Assembly (NCBI RefSeq): GCF_029960785.1
Contig: NZ_JASBQE010000045.1
Location: forward strand, 32,037-96,036
From: Polyangium sp. 15x6
Lineage (GTDB): Bacteria > Myxococcota_A > Polyangia > Polyangiales > Polyangiaceae
Length of the DNA: 64,000 bases
Direction: 5' to 3'
The position numbers were made by a program, and so were the translations under genes. The notes under the pieces were generated by a model, which was not told the origin of the DNA, made no database searches, and worked only from the letters and a program-made list of their open reading frames with translations. Shown piece by piece: positions 8,537 to 15,844 of the stretch; positions within the stretch are counted from its first letter, which is position 1, and each line of letters begins with the position of its first letter.

Positions 8537-9214
8537 TCAAGCCCCGAGCGCGCAGAGCACGAACGAAGTCGGCTTCAGGCGGAACGGATAGAAGCCGGTT
8601 CCGTAGCAGCGGAGGAGGGGGAAAAACGGGTTCGTCTCGATGATGGTGTTCTTTTGCGCGAACTGCCATTCGAGGCACTCCACCATGTCGGTCAATGCGT
8701 ATCCGAAATACCAGGACGCAGCGTCCGCCTGGTCTTTGGGAAGGCCACTCGTGTCCAGCTTGCAGGGCAAGTACCAGAGCGCGCTGTCACCAATGCTCAT
8801 GAAGAGATCGCCGGGGCGCGGCTCGCCAGGGGTGAGCGGCTGGAGCGCCCGTGCTTGCTCCAGGCGACTCCAGCCGTTCCTGTGGCGCACCAGGAGCTTC
8901 TTGAGCGCGCCGTACCTCCAATCCCACTCCCCAGGCACCCCCTTGGCGAGCTCACACAGCTCGATGAACCTCGATCCGTCGGCGATCTCCGCGCGGATCG
9001 TGATGTCCTCCGGCGCCGGGAAGAGCCCCGGCTCGTAGCTCCTCGCGAGCTCGTTGTGCTCGCCGAGCAGCGCCACGGCGCGCTCTCGATTGGAGGCGCA
9101 GCTCGGAGGGACGAACCAATCGATGGCCGAGAATTCGTTCAAGACGCGCCGTACGTACGGCGTCGCCGGGCCATACTCGTAGTCCGCCGGGTCGAATGCG
9201 AAGGACGTCTTCAT
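8537..9214 (-). CDS. Hypothetical protein, 225 aa, second gene of a coupled pair
   Basis: A 225-residue soluble protein with no recognised family. It is rich in aromatics (WYFGYALTDMVECLEWQF) and has no signal peptide. Its ATG overlaps the stop of the upstream gene by four bases (ATGA at 9211-9214), so it is very likely translationally coupled to the 110-residue protein. Small coupled pairs of unknown proteins like this are often toxin-immunity or effector-immunity genes in myxobacteria, but nothing in the sequence proves that here. Confidence 0.65.
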   Translation of the reverse strand: MKTSFAFDPADYEYGPATPYVRRVLNEFSAIDWFVPPSCASNRERAVALLGEHNELARSYEPGLFPAPEDITIRAEIADGSRFIELCELAKGVPGEWDWRYGALKKLLVRHRNGWSRLEQARALQPLTPGEPRPGDLFMSIGDSALWYLPCKLDTSGLPKDQADAASWYFGYALTDMVECLEWQFAQKNTIIETNPFFPLLRCYGTGFYPFRLKPTSFVLCALGA

Positions 9215-9543
9215 GGCACGAGCCTTCCGAGCGTCGTCCGAAGGCCCTCACGATCCACACGTACGACGAGGATGCCCGTCTCTCCGGGGACGATGCCGAC
9301 GCCAGAAAGGAGCGAGCCGATGATCGGACCCGACGCGCCCTGGCCGAGCATGTACGTGCGCCCCGCGGGAATGACTTCTTCGACCGCATCTTCGAGCGCA
9401 CGCACGGCTTCGCCGAAATCGACCGGAGCATGCGCCAGCTTGCCGCGCGTCAGCTCGAGGATCTTTCGATCGCGCTCGCTGAGCCCGAGACCATCGAGGC
9501 GCAACGGCGTTTGCAGCGCAGTGAGATCGGTGGGCAGGCGCAT
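9211..9543 (-). CDS. Small hypothetical protein, 110 aa, first gene of a coupled pair
   Basis: A 110-residue protein. The first half is helical and charged (LSERDRKILELTRGKLAH), the second half is Gly-rich and beta-like (GRTYMLGQGASGPIIGSLLSG). No signal peptide, membrane helix or known motif was seen. Its stop overlaps the start of the downstream 225-residue protein by four bases. No strong ribosome-binding site precedes ATG 9543. Confidence 0.6.
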   Translation of the reverse strand: MRLPTDLTALQTPLRLDGLGLSERDRKILELTRGKLAHAPVDFGEAVRALEDAVEEVIPAGRTYMLGQGASGPIIGSLLSGVGIVPGETGILVVRVDREGLRTTLGRLVP

Positions 9544-9625
9544 GCCTGCGTTTTACCGCTTTCCAGGAAGAGCGTCAAAACTGCTCGGCGTGGTCGCGCA
9601 CGAACTGGGCTTCGTAGCGCGTGAC

Positions 9626-9965
9626 CTAGTCACAGACGCCCTTGCTCTCCGGCACCGGCTCCTCCGCGGGGTGCATGCATTTTTTGCTGATGCATGCATC
9701 GGAGCCCATACACGCCGCGCCGGGGCCGCCCTTCGGCTTGCAGGTGCCGACCACGTGGCTCTTGTCGCGGGTCAGCCCGTAGGTGTGTCTTCGCGGGTAC
9801 CTGCCGTTCACGCGGTCCCCGGGATCGCAGTACGACGCCGGGCCGCATGCGGTCTCGTCCTTGAGGACGTTACAATCGCTCCCGTCCGCTTGATTCGGAC
9901 CGATCTCCGAGCCCACAGCCGCAAAGGAGGGTCAGCGCCGCGAGCAGCCAGCCGATGTGTTTCAT
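9626..9965 (-). pseudogene. Cys-rich lipoprotein gene with a frameshift
   Basis: Two minus-strand frames join into one sensible protein. From ATG 9965 the first frame gives a lipoprotein signal peptide (MKHIGWLLAALTLLCGCG) but stops at 9870. The second frame, open from about 9916 to 9626, gives 96 residues rich in Cys (CNVLKDETACGPASYC, GACKPKGGPGAAC-like, ACISKKC). The switch must fall within roughly 15 bases around 9910-9925. The mature part resembles the short Cys-rich domains of exported myxobacterial proteins. It may be a pseudogene, a sequencing error, or a case where GTG 9916 starts a cytoplasmic version; the first two are more likely. Confidence 0.6.
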
Positions 9966-10037
9966 GGCCCGATGGATGCCTTCGGGCCATCTTCGCGGCA
10001 ACTTCCGGGGCCTCGTGTGGTACGGCGGATTCATCCC

Positions 10038-11069
10038 ATGCCCCCTTCCAGATCCCAGCGCCAGGTCTCCCGTCGGCAACTGCTCGCCGGCGCCGCCGTC
10101 GTGGGAGCATCGACCCTCGCGTACGTCGTGTGGTCGCCCGGCGCGACGGTCGGCGACGGCCGCCACGATCTCGGCACGAACGGCATCTGGATGCAGCACG
10201 GCTGGCTCGGCGCCGATGCCTGGTTCACGCGGTATGGCAAGGAGGCGAAGAAGCCGCTCTTCCGGGATCCGCGAAAGCTCGCCGAGGCCGCGGATCGGCT
10301 CCGCCGCCACCGTATCCGCGACGTCTTCCCGCACCTCTGCCCCGCCGAGCCCGGGGGGGCCATCGCGCCCCACGACCCGACCCAGACCGAGCGATTCCTC
10401 GACGCATTCGAGCGATTTCGCGTCATGCCCTGGGTGGGCGGCGTGCTCGGCGAATCCGCCCGGCCGGACGACCCCGCGTGGCGTGATGGCTTCACGCGCT
10501 CCCTTCGCGCGCTCCTCGACGCCCACCCTCGAATCGCCGGGATCCACGTCAACATCGAGCCTTGCCCGAGTGGCCATGCGTCGTTCTTGACGTTGCTCGA
10601 GGAGCTCCGCGCGGGCTTGCCGAAGGGAAAGCTGCTGTCGATCGCGGCTTATCCGCCGCCGACCGTCTTGCACCCCTTCAAGGAAATACACTGGGAGGAA
10701 TCGTATTTCCGCGAAGTCGCGCAGCGCGCGGATCAGCTCGCGGTGATGATGTACGACACGGCGCTGACGAACGTGAAGCTCTACAAGAGCCTCATGACGC
10801 ATTGGACGCGCGAAGTGCTCGATTGGGCGGGGACGACGCCCGTCCTGCTCGGGCTGCCGGCCTATGACGATCCGGGCGTCGGCTACCACGACGCGAGCGT
10901 CGAAAACGTTCCGATTGCGCTCGCCGGGGTCCACGCGGCCTTGCGGACGTATCCCGTTCTCCCGGCGAGCTACCAGGGCATCGCGCTTTACTCGGACTGG
11001 GAGATGACGGACGACGAATGGGAGACCCTTCGGAAAGGGTTCCTCCGGCCCGAGGGGCCGTTCCCTTGA
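10038..11069 (+). CDS. Exported GH18-like TIM-barrel protein
   Basis: A 343-residue protein. Residues 9-30 look like a twin-arginine (Tat) signal: SRRQLLAGAAVVGAS, then hydrophobic. The rest has the order of strands of a glycoside hydrolase family 18-like barrel. IAGIHVNIEP near residue 178 sits where GH18 enzymes have DxxDxDxE, and LSIAAYPP and LAVMMYDTAL (near 240) match the next two GH18 blocks. The catalytic motif is weakened to HVNIEP: one acidic residue remains. It may be a weak or non-chitinolytic hydrolase or a sugar-binding protein in the periplasm. ATG 10038 is chosen for the Tat signal; an upstream ATG at 9957 adds 27 unlikely residues. Confidence 0.65.
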   Translation: MPPSRSQRQVSRRQLLAGAAVVGASTLAYVVWSPGATVGDGRHDLGTNGIWMQHGWLGADAWFTRYGKEAKKPLFRDPRKLAEAADRLRRHRIRDVFPHLCPAEPGGAIAPHDPTQTERFLDAFERFRVMPWVGGVLGESARPDDPAWRDGFTRSLRALLDAHPRIAGIHVNIEPCPSGHASFLTLLEELRAGLPKGKLLSIAAYPPPTVLHPFKEIHWEESYFREVAQRADQLAVMMYDTALTNVKLYKSLMTHWTREVLDWAGTTPVLLGLPAYDDPGVGYHDASVENVPIALAGVHAALRTYPVLPASYQGIALYSDWEMTDDEWETLRKGFLRPEGPFP

Positions 11070-11287
11070 ACGTTCTCCCGGGAGGACAACGGGGCCACGT
11101 GGCGGCAACTTCCGGATCCGTCGTCCTCGATGCGAACGAGTATCCAATCGAACCCGGTGACGCCTGCGTCCAGGAAGATGCGCCGGACCTTGGGGGTGAC
11201 GAGGAAGGCTGGGTGGGGGAAGAGGGCGTCGCTCACGTCGCCCTCGAACCCTACAGGGTAGCTGGATCGCCCAGCAAATCCGTTCCG
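10988..11287 (-). pseudogene. Possible remnant of an Imm11/DUF1629-like immunity gene
   Basis: A minus-strand open frame without a good start reads GRSSYPVGFEGDVSDALF and then FLVTPKVRRIFLDAGVTGFD. The last block resembles the end of Imm11/DUF1629-type immunity proteins, where a 'protruding strand, helix, GLTGFEF' pattern is usual. A second frame upstream (MKTDVKIAFDGTDLLGD, near 11312-11250) may be part of the same dead gene. The end overlaps the GH18-like gene antisense, so the 3' part is unlikely to be functional. Assignment is by memory of the family pattern and is tentative. Confidence 0.3.
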
Positions 11288-11343
11288 TCAAACGCGATTT
11301 TGACGTCCGTCTTCATGCTCTTTCGTGCTGCGGCCGGGGCTTG

Positions 11344-11511
11344 CTACTTGCCGAAGTATGGCTTGATTGCCTCCAGCCACGACAGGGCCCACGGGGCCAT
11401 CTTCGGGTGCCCCGGGAGCCGCACACAGACGCGGATCTCCGCGCGGGCGAGCGACGGCACGCACAGGACGAGGAGGAGCGCGAGCAAGAAGTGGGCCCCA
11501 GGGCGACACAT
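11344..11511 (-). CDS. Tiny exported peptide or gene fragment, 55 aa
   Basis: A 55-residue frame starts with a good signal peptide (MCRPGAHFLLALLLVLCVPSL, then ARA|EIRVC). Only about 30 residues follow. It could be a real small secreted peptide, or the 5' end of a gene truncated by the rearrangements that fill this region. No ribosome-binding site stands out. Confidence 0.35.
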   Translation of the reverse strand: MCRPGAHFLLALLLVLCVPSLARAEIRVCVRLPGHPKMAPWALSWLEAIKPYFGK

Positions 11512-11568
11512 GCGAGCCTGGTCACCGAAAACGTGTTCGCGGGGCAACTTTCCACCGAAACCACACCC

Positions 11569-11915
11569 CGACCCGTCTCGCGCCGATCCTGAAAGGCTGA
11601 ACCGCCCGCCGACCCTTCCTCGCCGGAACAACGGTTCCGTTTTTTGTCGCCCGACCCTTCCTTTACAAAAAACGGAAGGCTCGGCGGCGCCACGACCCTT
11701 CCTTCCCCGACCGAGCTTCTCCTCGACGCGCCGCGGACCCGTCGGGCGCCCGTTCGGCCTCCCCTTTTTTCGCAGACGACCCTTCCGCGGCGAATTTGGG
11801 AGAGGCCTTCCGCGCGAAAGACGCGTCGCGAGGCGATTCAGGGAACCGTTTTTTCGTCGAGGAAGGGTCGAACGCCGGTTCGGGAAACCGATATCGCGCG
11901 AAGACGGGTCGAAAC
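11569..11915. repeat. Degenerate repeat array with a 41-42 bp period
   Basis: The core CGACCC[TG]TC recurs near 11569, 11610, 11652, 11693, 11736 and 11777, and its inverse GGAAGGGTCG at 11861 with a degenerate copy at 11902. Spacings are 41, 42, 41, 43, 41, then 84 and 41. Many units also carry a run of six T or A next to CCG. Read as protein, the left part on the minus strand and the right part on the plus strand give a 14-residue repeat of the type FFV[KE]EGS, so the array seems to flip orientation in the middle. It lies in a stretch without a supported gene. Confidence 0.7.
11624..11645 (+). terminator. Hairpin plus T-run, terminator-like
   Basis: CGGAAC-AACG-GTTCCG forms a six-base-pair stem with a four-base loop, followed by six T at 11640-11645. 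It has the form of an intrinsic terminator on the plus strand, but the nearest plus-strand gene ends 555 bp upstream and the hairpin is part of the 42-bp-period array. It may be fortuitous. Confidence 0.3.
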
Positions 11916-12065
11916 GCTTATTTTTCCCAGGTTTCGCCGCCGCCCGGGCTTCTTGGCGGCGCTCGCGTCGGGGATGATCTGCGCCTCGGTGAGGCCGAGG
12001 TTCTTCAGGTCGCGCTTGAAGTTCCTGAGGCGCGTGTGCGCGCCCCGCACGGCGGCGCGCCTCGA

Positions 12066-12206
12066 TGGCAAGGACACTTGTCGAGCATCGAGCAGGGTCT
12101 CGCTGCGATTACCCTCGAGACCATCGAACGCATTGCACGCGCCCACGAGCGTACCCATGTCACCAACGGCCATGGCGGCGGGACGGTGCAGAAGATTCCC
12201 AAGTGA
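12066..12206 (+). pseudogene. Fragment of an XRE-family regulator
   Basis: The plus-strand frame reads GHLSSIEQGLAAITLETIER, nearly identical to the middle of the two intact XRE regulators at 13260-12919 and 49398-49057 (helices 3 and 4 of the HTH). The sequence before and after is unrelated: there is no helix 1-2 and the tail is lost. On the opposite strand at about 11930-12060 is another protein-like scrap (FKRDLKNLGLTEAQIIPD, then AAKKPGRRR). Both are best read as debris from recombination. Confidence 0.7.
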
Positions 12207-12269
12207 GGTGTGACCGCAGAGCTGGTTGGCAGGATCGGGCGCACGCCCGAGCCCAACGAGCGATGTCGT

Positions 12270-12605
12270 CTACTTGATGCCGAGCGCGACACCCTCGGGG
12301 TGGATGGCGATCAGGCGTCCCGTCTCGGCGTCGAATTCGAGGCCCACGTTCTCCGGGTTGCCCTTACGTTTGGCGTCCGGAGACGGAAGCAAGAGGCCCA
12401 CGAAGATTCGACCGTCCCGATGGTGCTCTCGTACGCCGATGAACGGCTGCTGTCGAAGCTCATCTGGCAGGAGAGGGACGAGGCTTTCGAGGTCGAAGCG
12501 GCGTGAATGCTTTGCCATGTTCGCTCCCATTCGCCGTTGGTAGCGGAGAATCATCACGACATTGGCAACGCCTAAGCCGAGGAGGAGGAGGACCGCGCTC
12601 AGCAT
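12270..12605 (-). CDS. Small single-pass membrane protein, unknown function
   Basis: A 111-residue protein with one N-terminal membrane helix (MLSAVLLLLGLGVANVVMIL), followed by a basic stretch (RYQRRMG) consistent with the N-terminus out and the rest in the cytoplasm. The soluble part has LVPLLPDELRQQPFIGV and a C-terminal region with a predicted beta meander. No family was recognised. ATG 12605 has AGGAGG close upstream, which strongly supports expression. Confidence 0.65.
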   Translation of the reverse strand: MLSAVLLLLGLGVANVVMILRYQRRMGANMAKHSRRFDLESLVPLLPDELRQQPFIGVREHHRDGRIFVGLLLPSPDAKRKGNPENVGLEFDAETGRLIAIHPEGVALGIK

Positions 12606-12684
12606 GTTCCTCCTGTCCCTAGCATGGGACGTTGGCGGGCGGCTACGAGGTGGACCGAGAAAGACGACGCGGAGCGGCGGTCCG

Positions 12685-12906
12685 ATGACGAGCCGGGCCC
12701 CGGGCGGAGGGGAGCTGGCCGGACAGCGGCTCGACGCGCTCGGCGGTCGTTGGTGTTCTTGGCGAGTGATGCAGGGGGCGTGGCGGGTGGGGGCGTACCC
12801 CGAAGAGGTCTGGATCGTGCGGAGCTACGGCGCGGCGATTCCCGAGGGCGCCCGCGTCTTCGCGCCCGAGGACGCGGCGTGGGCCGCGGTGCGGCGCGGC
12901 CTCCAA
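12685..12906 (+). pseudogene. Possible truncated gene, unknown
   Basis: The plus-strand frame from ATG 12685 reads like protein (QGAWRVGAYPEEVWIVRSYG, then AFAPEDAAWAAVRRG-like) but then runs antisense through the XRE gene. It may be the 5' part of a gene cut off where the regulator cassette begins. No family was recognised and the call rests only on composition. Confidence 0.25.
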
Positions 12907-12918
12907 CTCATACTACGT

Positions 12919-13260
12919 CTACGTCGGGGGTTCGTGCGTCGTGAGCGCTTCGAGTTCTTTCCGGAGCTTTCGGCGTTCGCCCTTCGGCAGCTTACGAGCG
13001 AGTTCCACGATATGATTCAGCTCGTCGTCTGCTGGAAAGGTGATGATGCACAACGAAGGCACACCGAGCGCGAGTGCAATGCGTTCGATGGTCTCGATGG
13101 TGATCGCAGCGAGACCTTGCTCGATGCTCGCCAACTGTCCTTTCGACATCGCGCCGGCCGAGGCGAGATCCTGCAAGGACATGCCGCGCTCTTGGCGCAG
13201 CTCGCGGACACGATTGCCAACTTTCAGACAGAGTGGCTTGGCTTCGGTTCGTCGGGGCAA
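12919..13260 (-). CDS. XRE-family transcriptional regulator, paralogue 1
   Basis: A 113-residue protein. Residues 15-70 form an XRE/Cro helix-turn-helix: RVRELRQERGMSLQDLA, then GQLASIEQGLAAITIET. The C-terminal 40 residues are charged and helical (ELARKLPKGERRKLRKELE). It is about 80% identical by eye to the protein at 49398-49057. The TTG start at 13260 is chosen because GGAGGAACCG lies just upstream and because the paralogue starts at the same residue with GTG. It should bind DNA as a dimer; the targets are unknown, but a direct repeat upstream of both genes suggests autoregulation. Confidence 0.85.
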   Translation of the reverse strand: MPRRTEAKPLCLKVGNRVRELRQERGMSLQDLASAGAMSKGQLASIEQGLAAITIETIERIALALGVPSLCIITFPADDELNHIVELARKLPKGERRKLRKELEALTTHEPPT

Positions 13261-13316
13261 CGGTTCCTCCCTACTCGCGCATGAGGGTCCGAGGTCCCTA
13301 CCACAGACTCCGCACC

Positions 13317-13338
13317 GAGACAAACCCCGCGGACAAAC
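13317..13338. promoter_or_regulatory. Conserved direct repeat upstream of XRE paralogue 1
   Basis: GAGACAAAC at 13317-13325 and GGACAAAC at 13331-13338, 14 bp apart start to start and 57 bp upstream of the start codon. The same pair with identical spacing and distance precedes the paralogue at 49398. It could be an operator or part of the promoter; it might also be conserved only because the duplication is recent. Confidence 0.4.
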
Positions 13339-13540
13339 ATTCGTGCGAGCCCCCTCGGAGAGAGATACGAGGGGGCCCGCGGTTCGTTGGATCACCGCCG
13401 TTTCATGGTCCTGAGCAGCTTGGCGACGGCCGTGTGCGCAGCCCGCGCGGCCTCCGTGTCGTCATCGGTGTCCGCGATCATCCCCAGGAGCCGGTCGGCA
13501 GCGTCATGCGCCACCACCGCGGCGTCGATGTCGCTTGTGC

Positions 13541-15619
13541 CTAAGCTCCCGCGCCCGCTTCCGCGCCCGCGCCCGCGCCCGCTCCCGCCCCCTCGCCCCG
13601 CCCCCGCACGATCCTCGCGATCGCCGCCACCAGATGCGCCGGATGAATCGGCTTCGCCACGTACCCGCGAAACCCTGCGGCCAGCGCTTGCCACGTCTGA
13701 TCCGCTTCCCCCGCCTCCAGCACCGCGATCGATGGCAGCGCCCTTCCGTCTCGCGCTCGCAACCGCTCCACGAACGTCACGCTGGTTCCCCCGGGCAGCC
13801 CCATGTCGCTCACCACCACGTCCAGCGCAGACTCCGCCACGAAGGCCACCGCCTCCTCCGCCGACGACACCGAAAGCACCACCGCGCCTCGCCTTTGCAG
13901 CACGTCCGCGACGAGCCCCTTCGTTTCCGCGTCCGGCAGGACCAGGAGCACCCGGATCCCCTCCAGGATCCGCCGCTCGTAATTCGTCACGTCCGGCAGC
14001 CCCGCGCCCTCCGGCACCTCCCGCGACGGGATCGACACCGTGAACGTCGCGCCCGCTCCCTTGCCCGCGCTCGTCACGCTCACCGACCCGCCGTGCAGCT
14101 CCACGAGCTTGCGCACGATCGCCAGGCCCAGCCCGAGCCCGCCGTGCTTGCGCTTCGTCGAGCCGTCCTCCTGGCTGAAATACCCGAACACCTGCGGAAG
14201 CAGACCCGGCGCGATTCCCTCGCCCGTGTCCGACACCGTCAGCAAGAATCGCTTGCCGAGGTGCTCGAACCGCACGTCGACCCGCCCTTCCGCCGGCGTG
14301 AATTTGATCGCATTGAAGACGAGCTTCCACGTCACCTGCCACAGGCGATCGGGATCCGCCATCATCACCGCGCCGTGGGATTCCACCTCGCATTCGAACG
14401 TGATGTGCTTCGCGCGCGCGAGCGGGCGCAGCGCGTCCACCGCTTCGTCGATGATCGCCCTCGGGTCGATCGGCGCGAGGTGGACCTGCAGACGGCCCGT
14501 CGCGATACGCGAGGCGTCGAGGATGTCCTCGACGACCCGCCGCTCCGCCTCGGCGCTCCGGGCGATCGTGGCGAGTCCGCGCTCCGCGCTCGGGCCGTCG
14601 AGCGCGCCCGCGCGGAGCAGGCTCGACCAGCCCACGATCGCCGTGAGCGGCGTGTTGAGCTCGTGCGAGACCGTGGCGAGGAACTCGTCTTTCATGATCT
14701 CGCAGTTCGCCGCCTCCGCCTCCTTGCGCGCCCGGTGCTCCGCTTCCTCGGCGCGCTTTTGCTCGTCGATGTCGGTCGCCGTGATGATCCACCCCGTCAC
14801 CCGGCCTGCGTCCCGCTGCGGCACCGCGCGCGCGATGTGCCAGCGGTACGCCCCATCCGATCGCCTGAGGCGCGCCTGCACGTCCACGCCAAGCCTCCGC
14901 CCGAGCGCCTTGCGCCAGAGGGAAATCGCGTGCGCCCGATCGTCCGGGTGCAGCGCCTCGAGCAGCCCGCGCCCCACGTCCCTTCGGCTGCCGAGCCCTG
15001 CGTAGCGGGACCAGGCGGCATTGGCATAATCGAATTTCCCGTTGCCGTTCGCGGTCCACACGCAGATGGGCATGGCCTCGATCACGCCCTGGTAGCGCTG
15101 CGCGTGCATCCGCTCCATCGCCTCGCGCTCGCGCTCGCGCAGGAGCGCGGCTTGCCGCTTGACGATCTCCTTTTGCCGGAAGAGCTCGACGAGCACCATC
15201 ACCTTCGAGCGGAGGATGCTCGGCTGGCAAGGCTTCAGGACGTAATCGACGGCGCCGGTCTCGTATCCCTCGAGGATGAAGGACATGCTGCGCTGCACGG
15301 CGGTGATGAAGAGAATCGGGATGTAACGGTGCCGCCGGCTCTGCTTGATGAGCTTGACGGTCTCGATGCCGTTCATGACCGGCATCTGCACGTCCATGAG
15401 GACCAGCGAGAAATCCATCGCGAGCAGGCATCGCAGGGCCTCCCGGCCGGACGCCGCTTTCACGAGCTCGTAGCCGAGCGGCTCCAGCGCGACCTCGAAG
15501 GCGAGCAGGTTCGCGGGCGTGTCGTCCACGATCAGCACCTTCGGCGTCGGGAGCTTGATCTTCGCGCCGTCCTCCTCCCGCGCCCCGAGGCCCGGTGCGC
15601 CTGCTCCACCCTCGCCCAT
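13541..15619 (-). CDS. Hybrid histidine kinase, REC-PAS-HisKA-HATPase-REC
   Basis: A 692-residue cytosolic kinase without membrane segments. Receiver 1 spans about 27-145, with acidic VDD at 31-33, phospho-acceptor Asp76 (VLMDVQMP) and Lys129. A coiled linker leads to a PAS domain (about 175-290). HisKA has the H box SHELNTPL with His319; the ATPase domain has an N box (LVFNAIKF), DTGEG and GLGLGLAI. A second receiver (about 565-680) has SDMGLPGG. The tail is an unusual Gly/Ala run coded by a hexanucleotide repeat. ATG 15619 has AAGGAG upstream; a TTG at 15637 is less likely. It is divergent from the CheB-CheR hybrid kinase 226 bp away, so the two may be coregulated. Confidence 0.93.
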   Translation of the reverse strand: MGEGGAGAPGLGAREEDGAKIKLPTPKVLIVDDTPANLLAFEVALEPLGYELVKAASGREALRCLLAMDFSLVLMDVQMPVMNGIETVKLIKQSRRHRYIPILFITAVQRSMSFILEGYETGAVDYVLKPCQPSILRSKVMVLVELFRQKEIVKRQAALLREREREAMERMHAQRYQGVIEAMPICVWTANGNGKFDYANAAWSRYAGLGSRRDVGRGLLEALHPDDRAHAISLWRKALGRRLGVDVQARLRRSDGAYRWHIARAVPQRDAGRVTGWIITATDIDEQKRAEEAEHRARKEAEAANCEIMKDEFLATVSHELNTPLTAIVGWSSLLRAGALDGPSAERGLATIARSAEAERRVVEDILDASRIATGRLQVHLAPIDPRAIIDEAVDALRPLARAKHITFECEVESHGAVMMADPDRLWQVTWKLVFNAIKFTPAEGRVDVRFEHLGKRFLLTVSDTGEGIAPGLLPQVFGYFSQEDGSTKRKHGGLGLGLAIVRKLVELHGGSVSVTSAGKGAGATFTVSIPSREVPEGAGLPDVTNYERRILEGIRVLLVLPDAETKGLVADVLQRRGAVVLSVSSAEEAVAFVAESALDVVVSDMGLPGGTSVTFVERLRARDGRALPSIAVLEAGEADQTWQALAAGFRGYVAKPIHPAHLVAAIARIVRGRGEGAGAGAGAGAEAGAGA

Positions 15620-15844
15620 CGCCGCTCCTTCCCCCAACTCCCGAAAAAAGCAGGCTATCGTGGCCGACCGCCGCCTCGGGCGAACTCGGACCGTCCCGGC
15701 TTTCCGTGTCGGGAGCCGCCGCCCTTCGTCCGTCCGGCCCGGACCTTACGTGGTCTACCCAGTGACGAACAGCCCCGCGTGGTGGACTGGATTTCGTTTT
15801 TCGCTTCCGCGTAGCGAATCCAGGGGATAACAAAACCACCCACC

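Noticed and set aside
11569..11915. CRISPR array
   Set aside because: The 42-bp period is right for a short repeat-spacer unit, but the conserved core is only about 10 bp, drifts, and changes strand; no cas gene is near.
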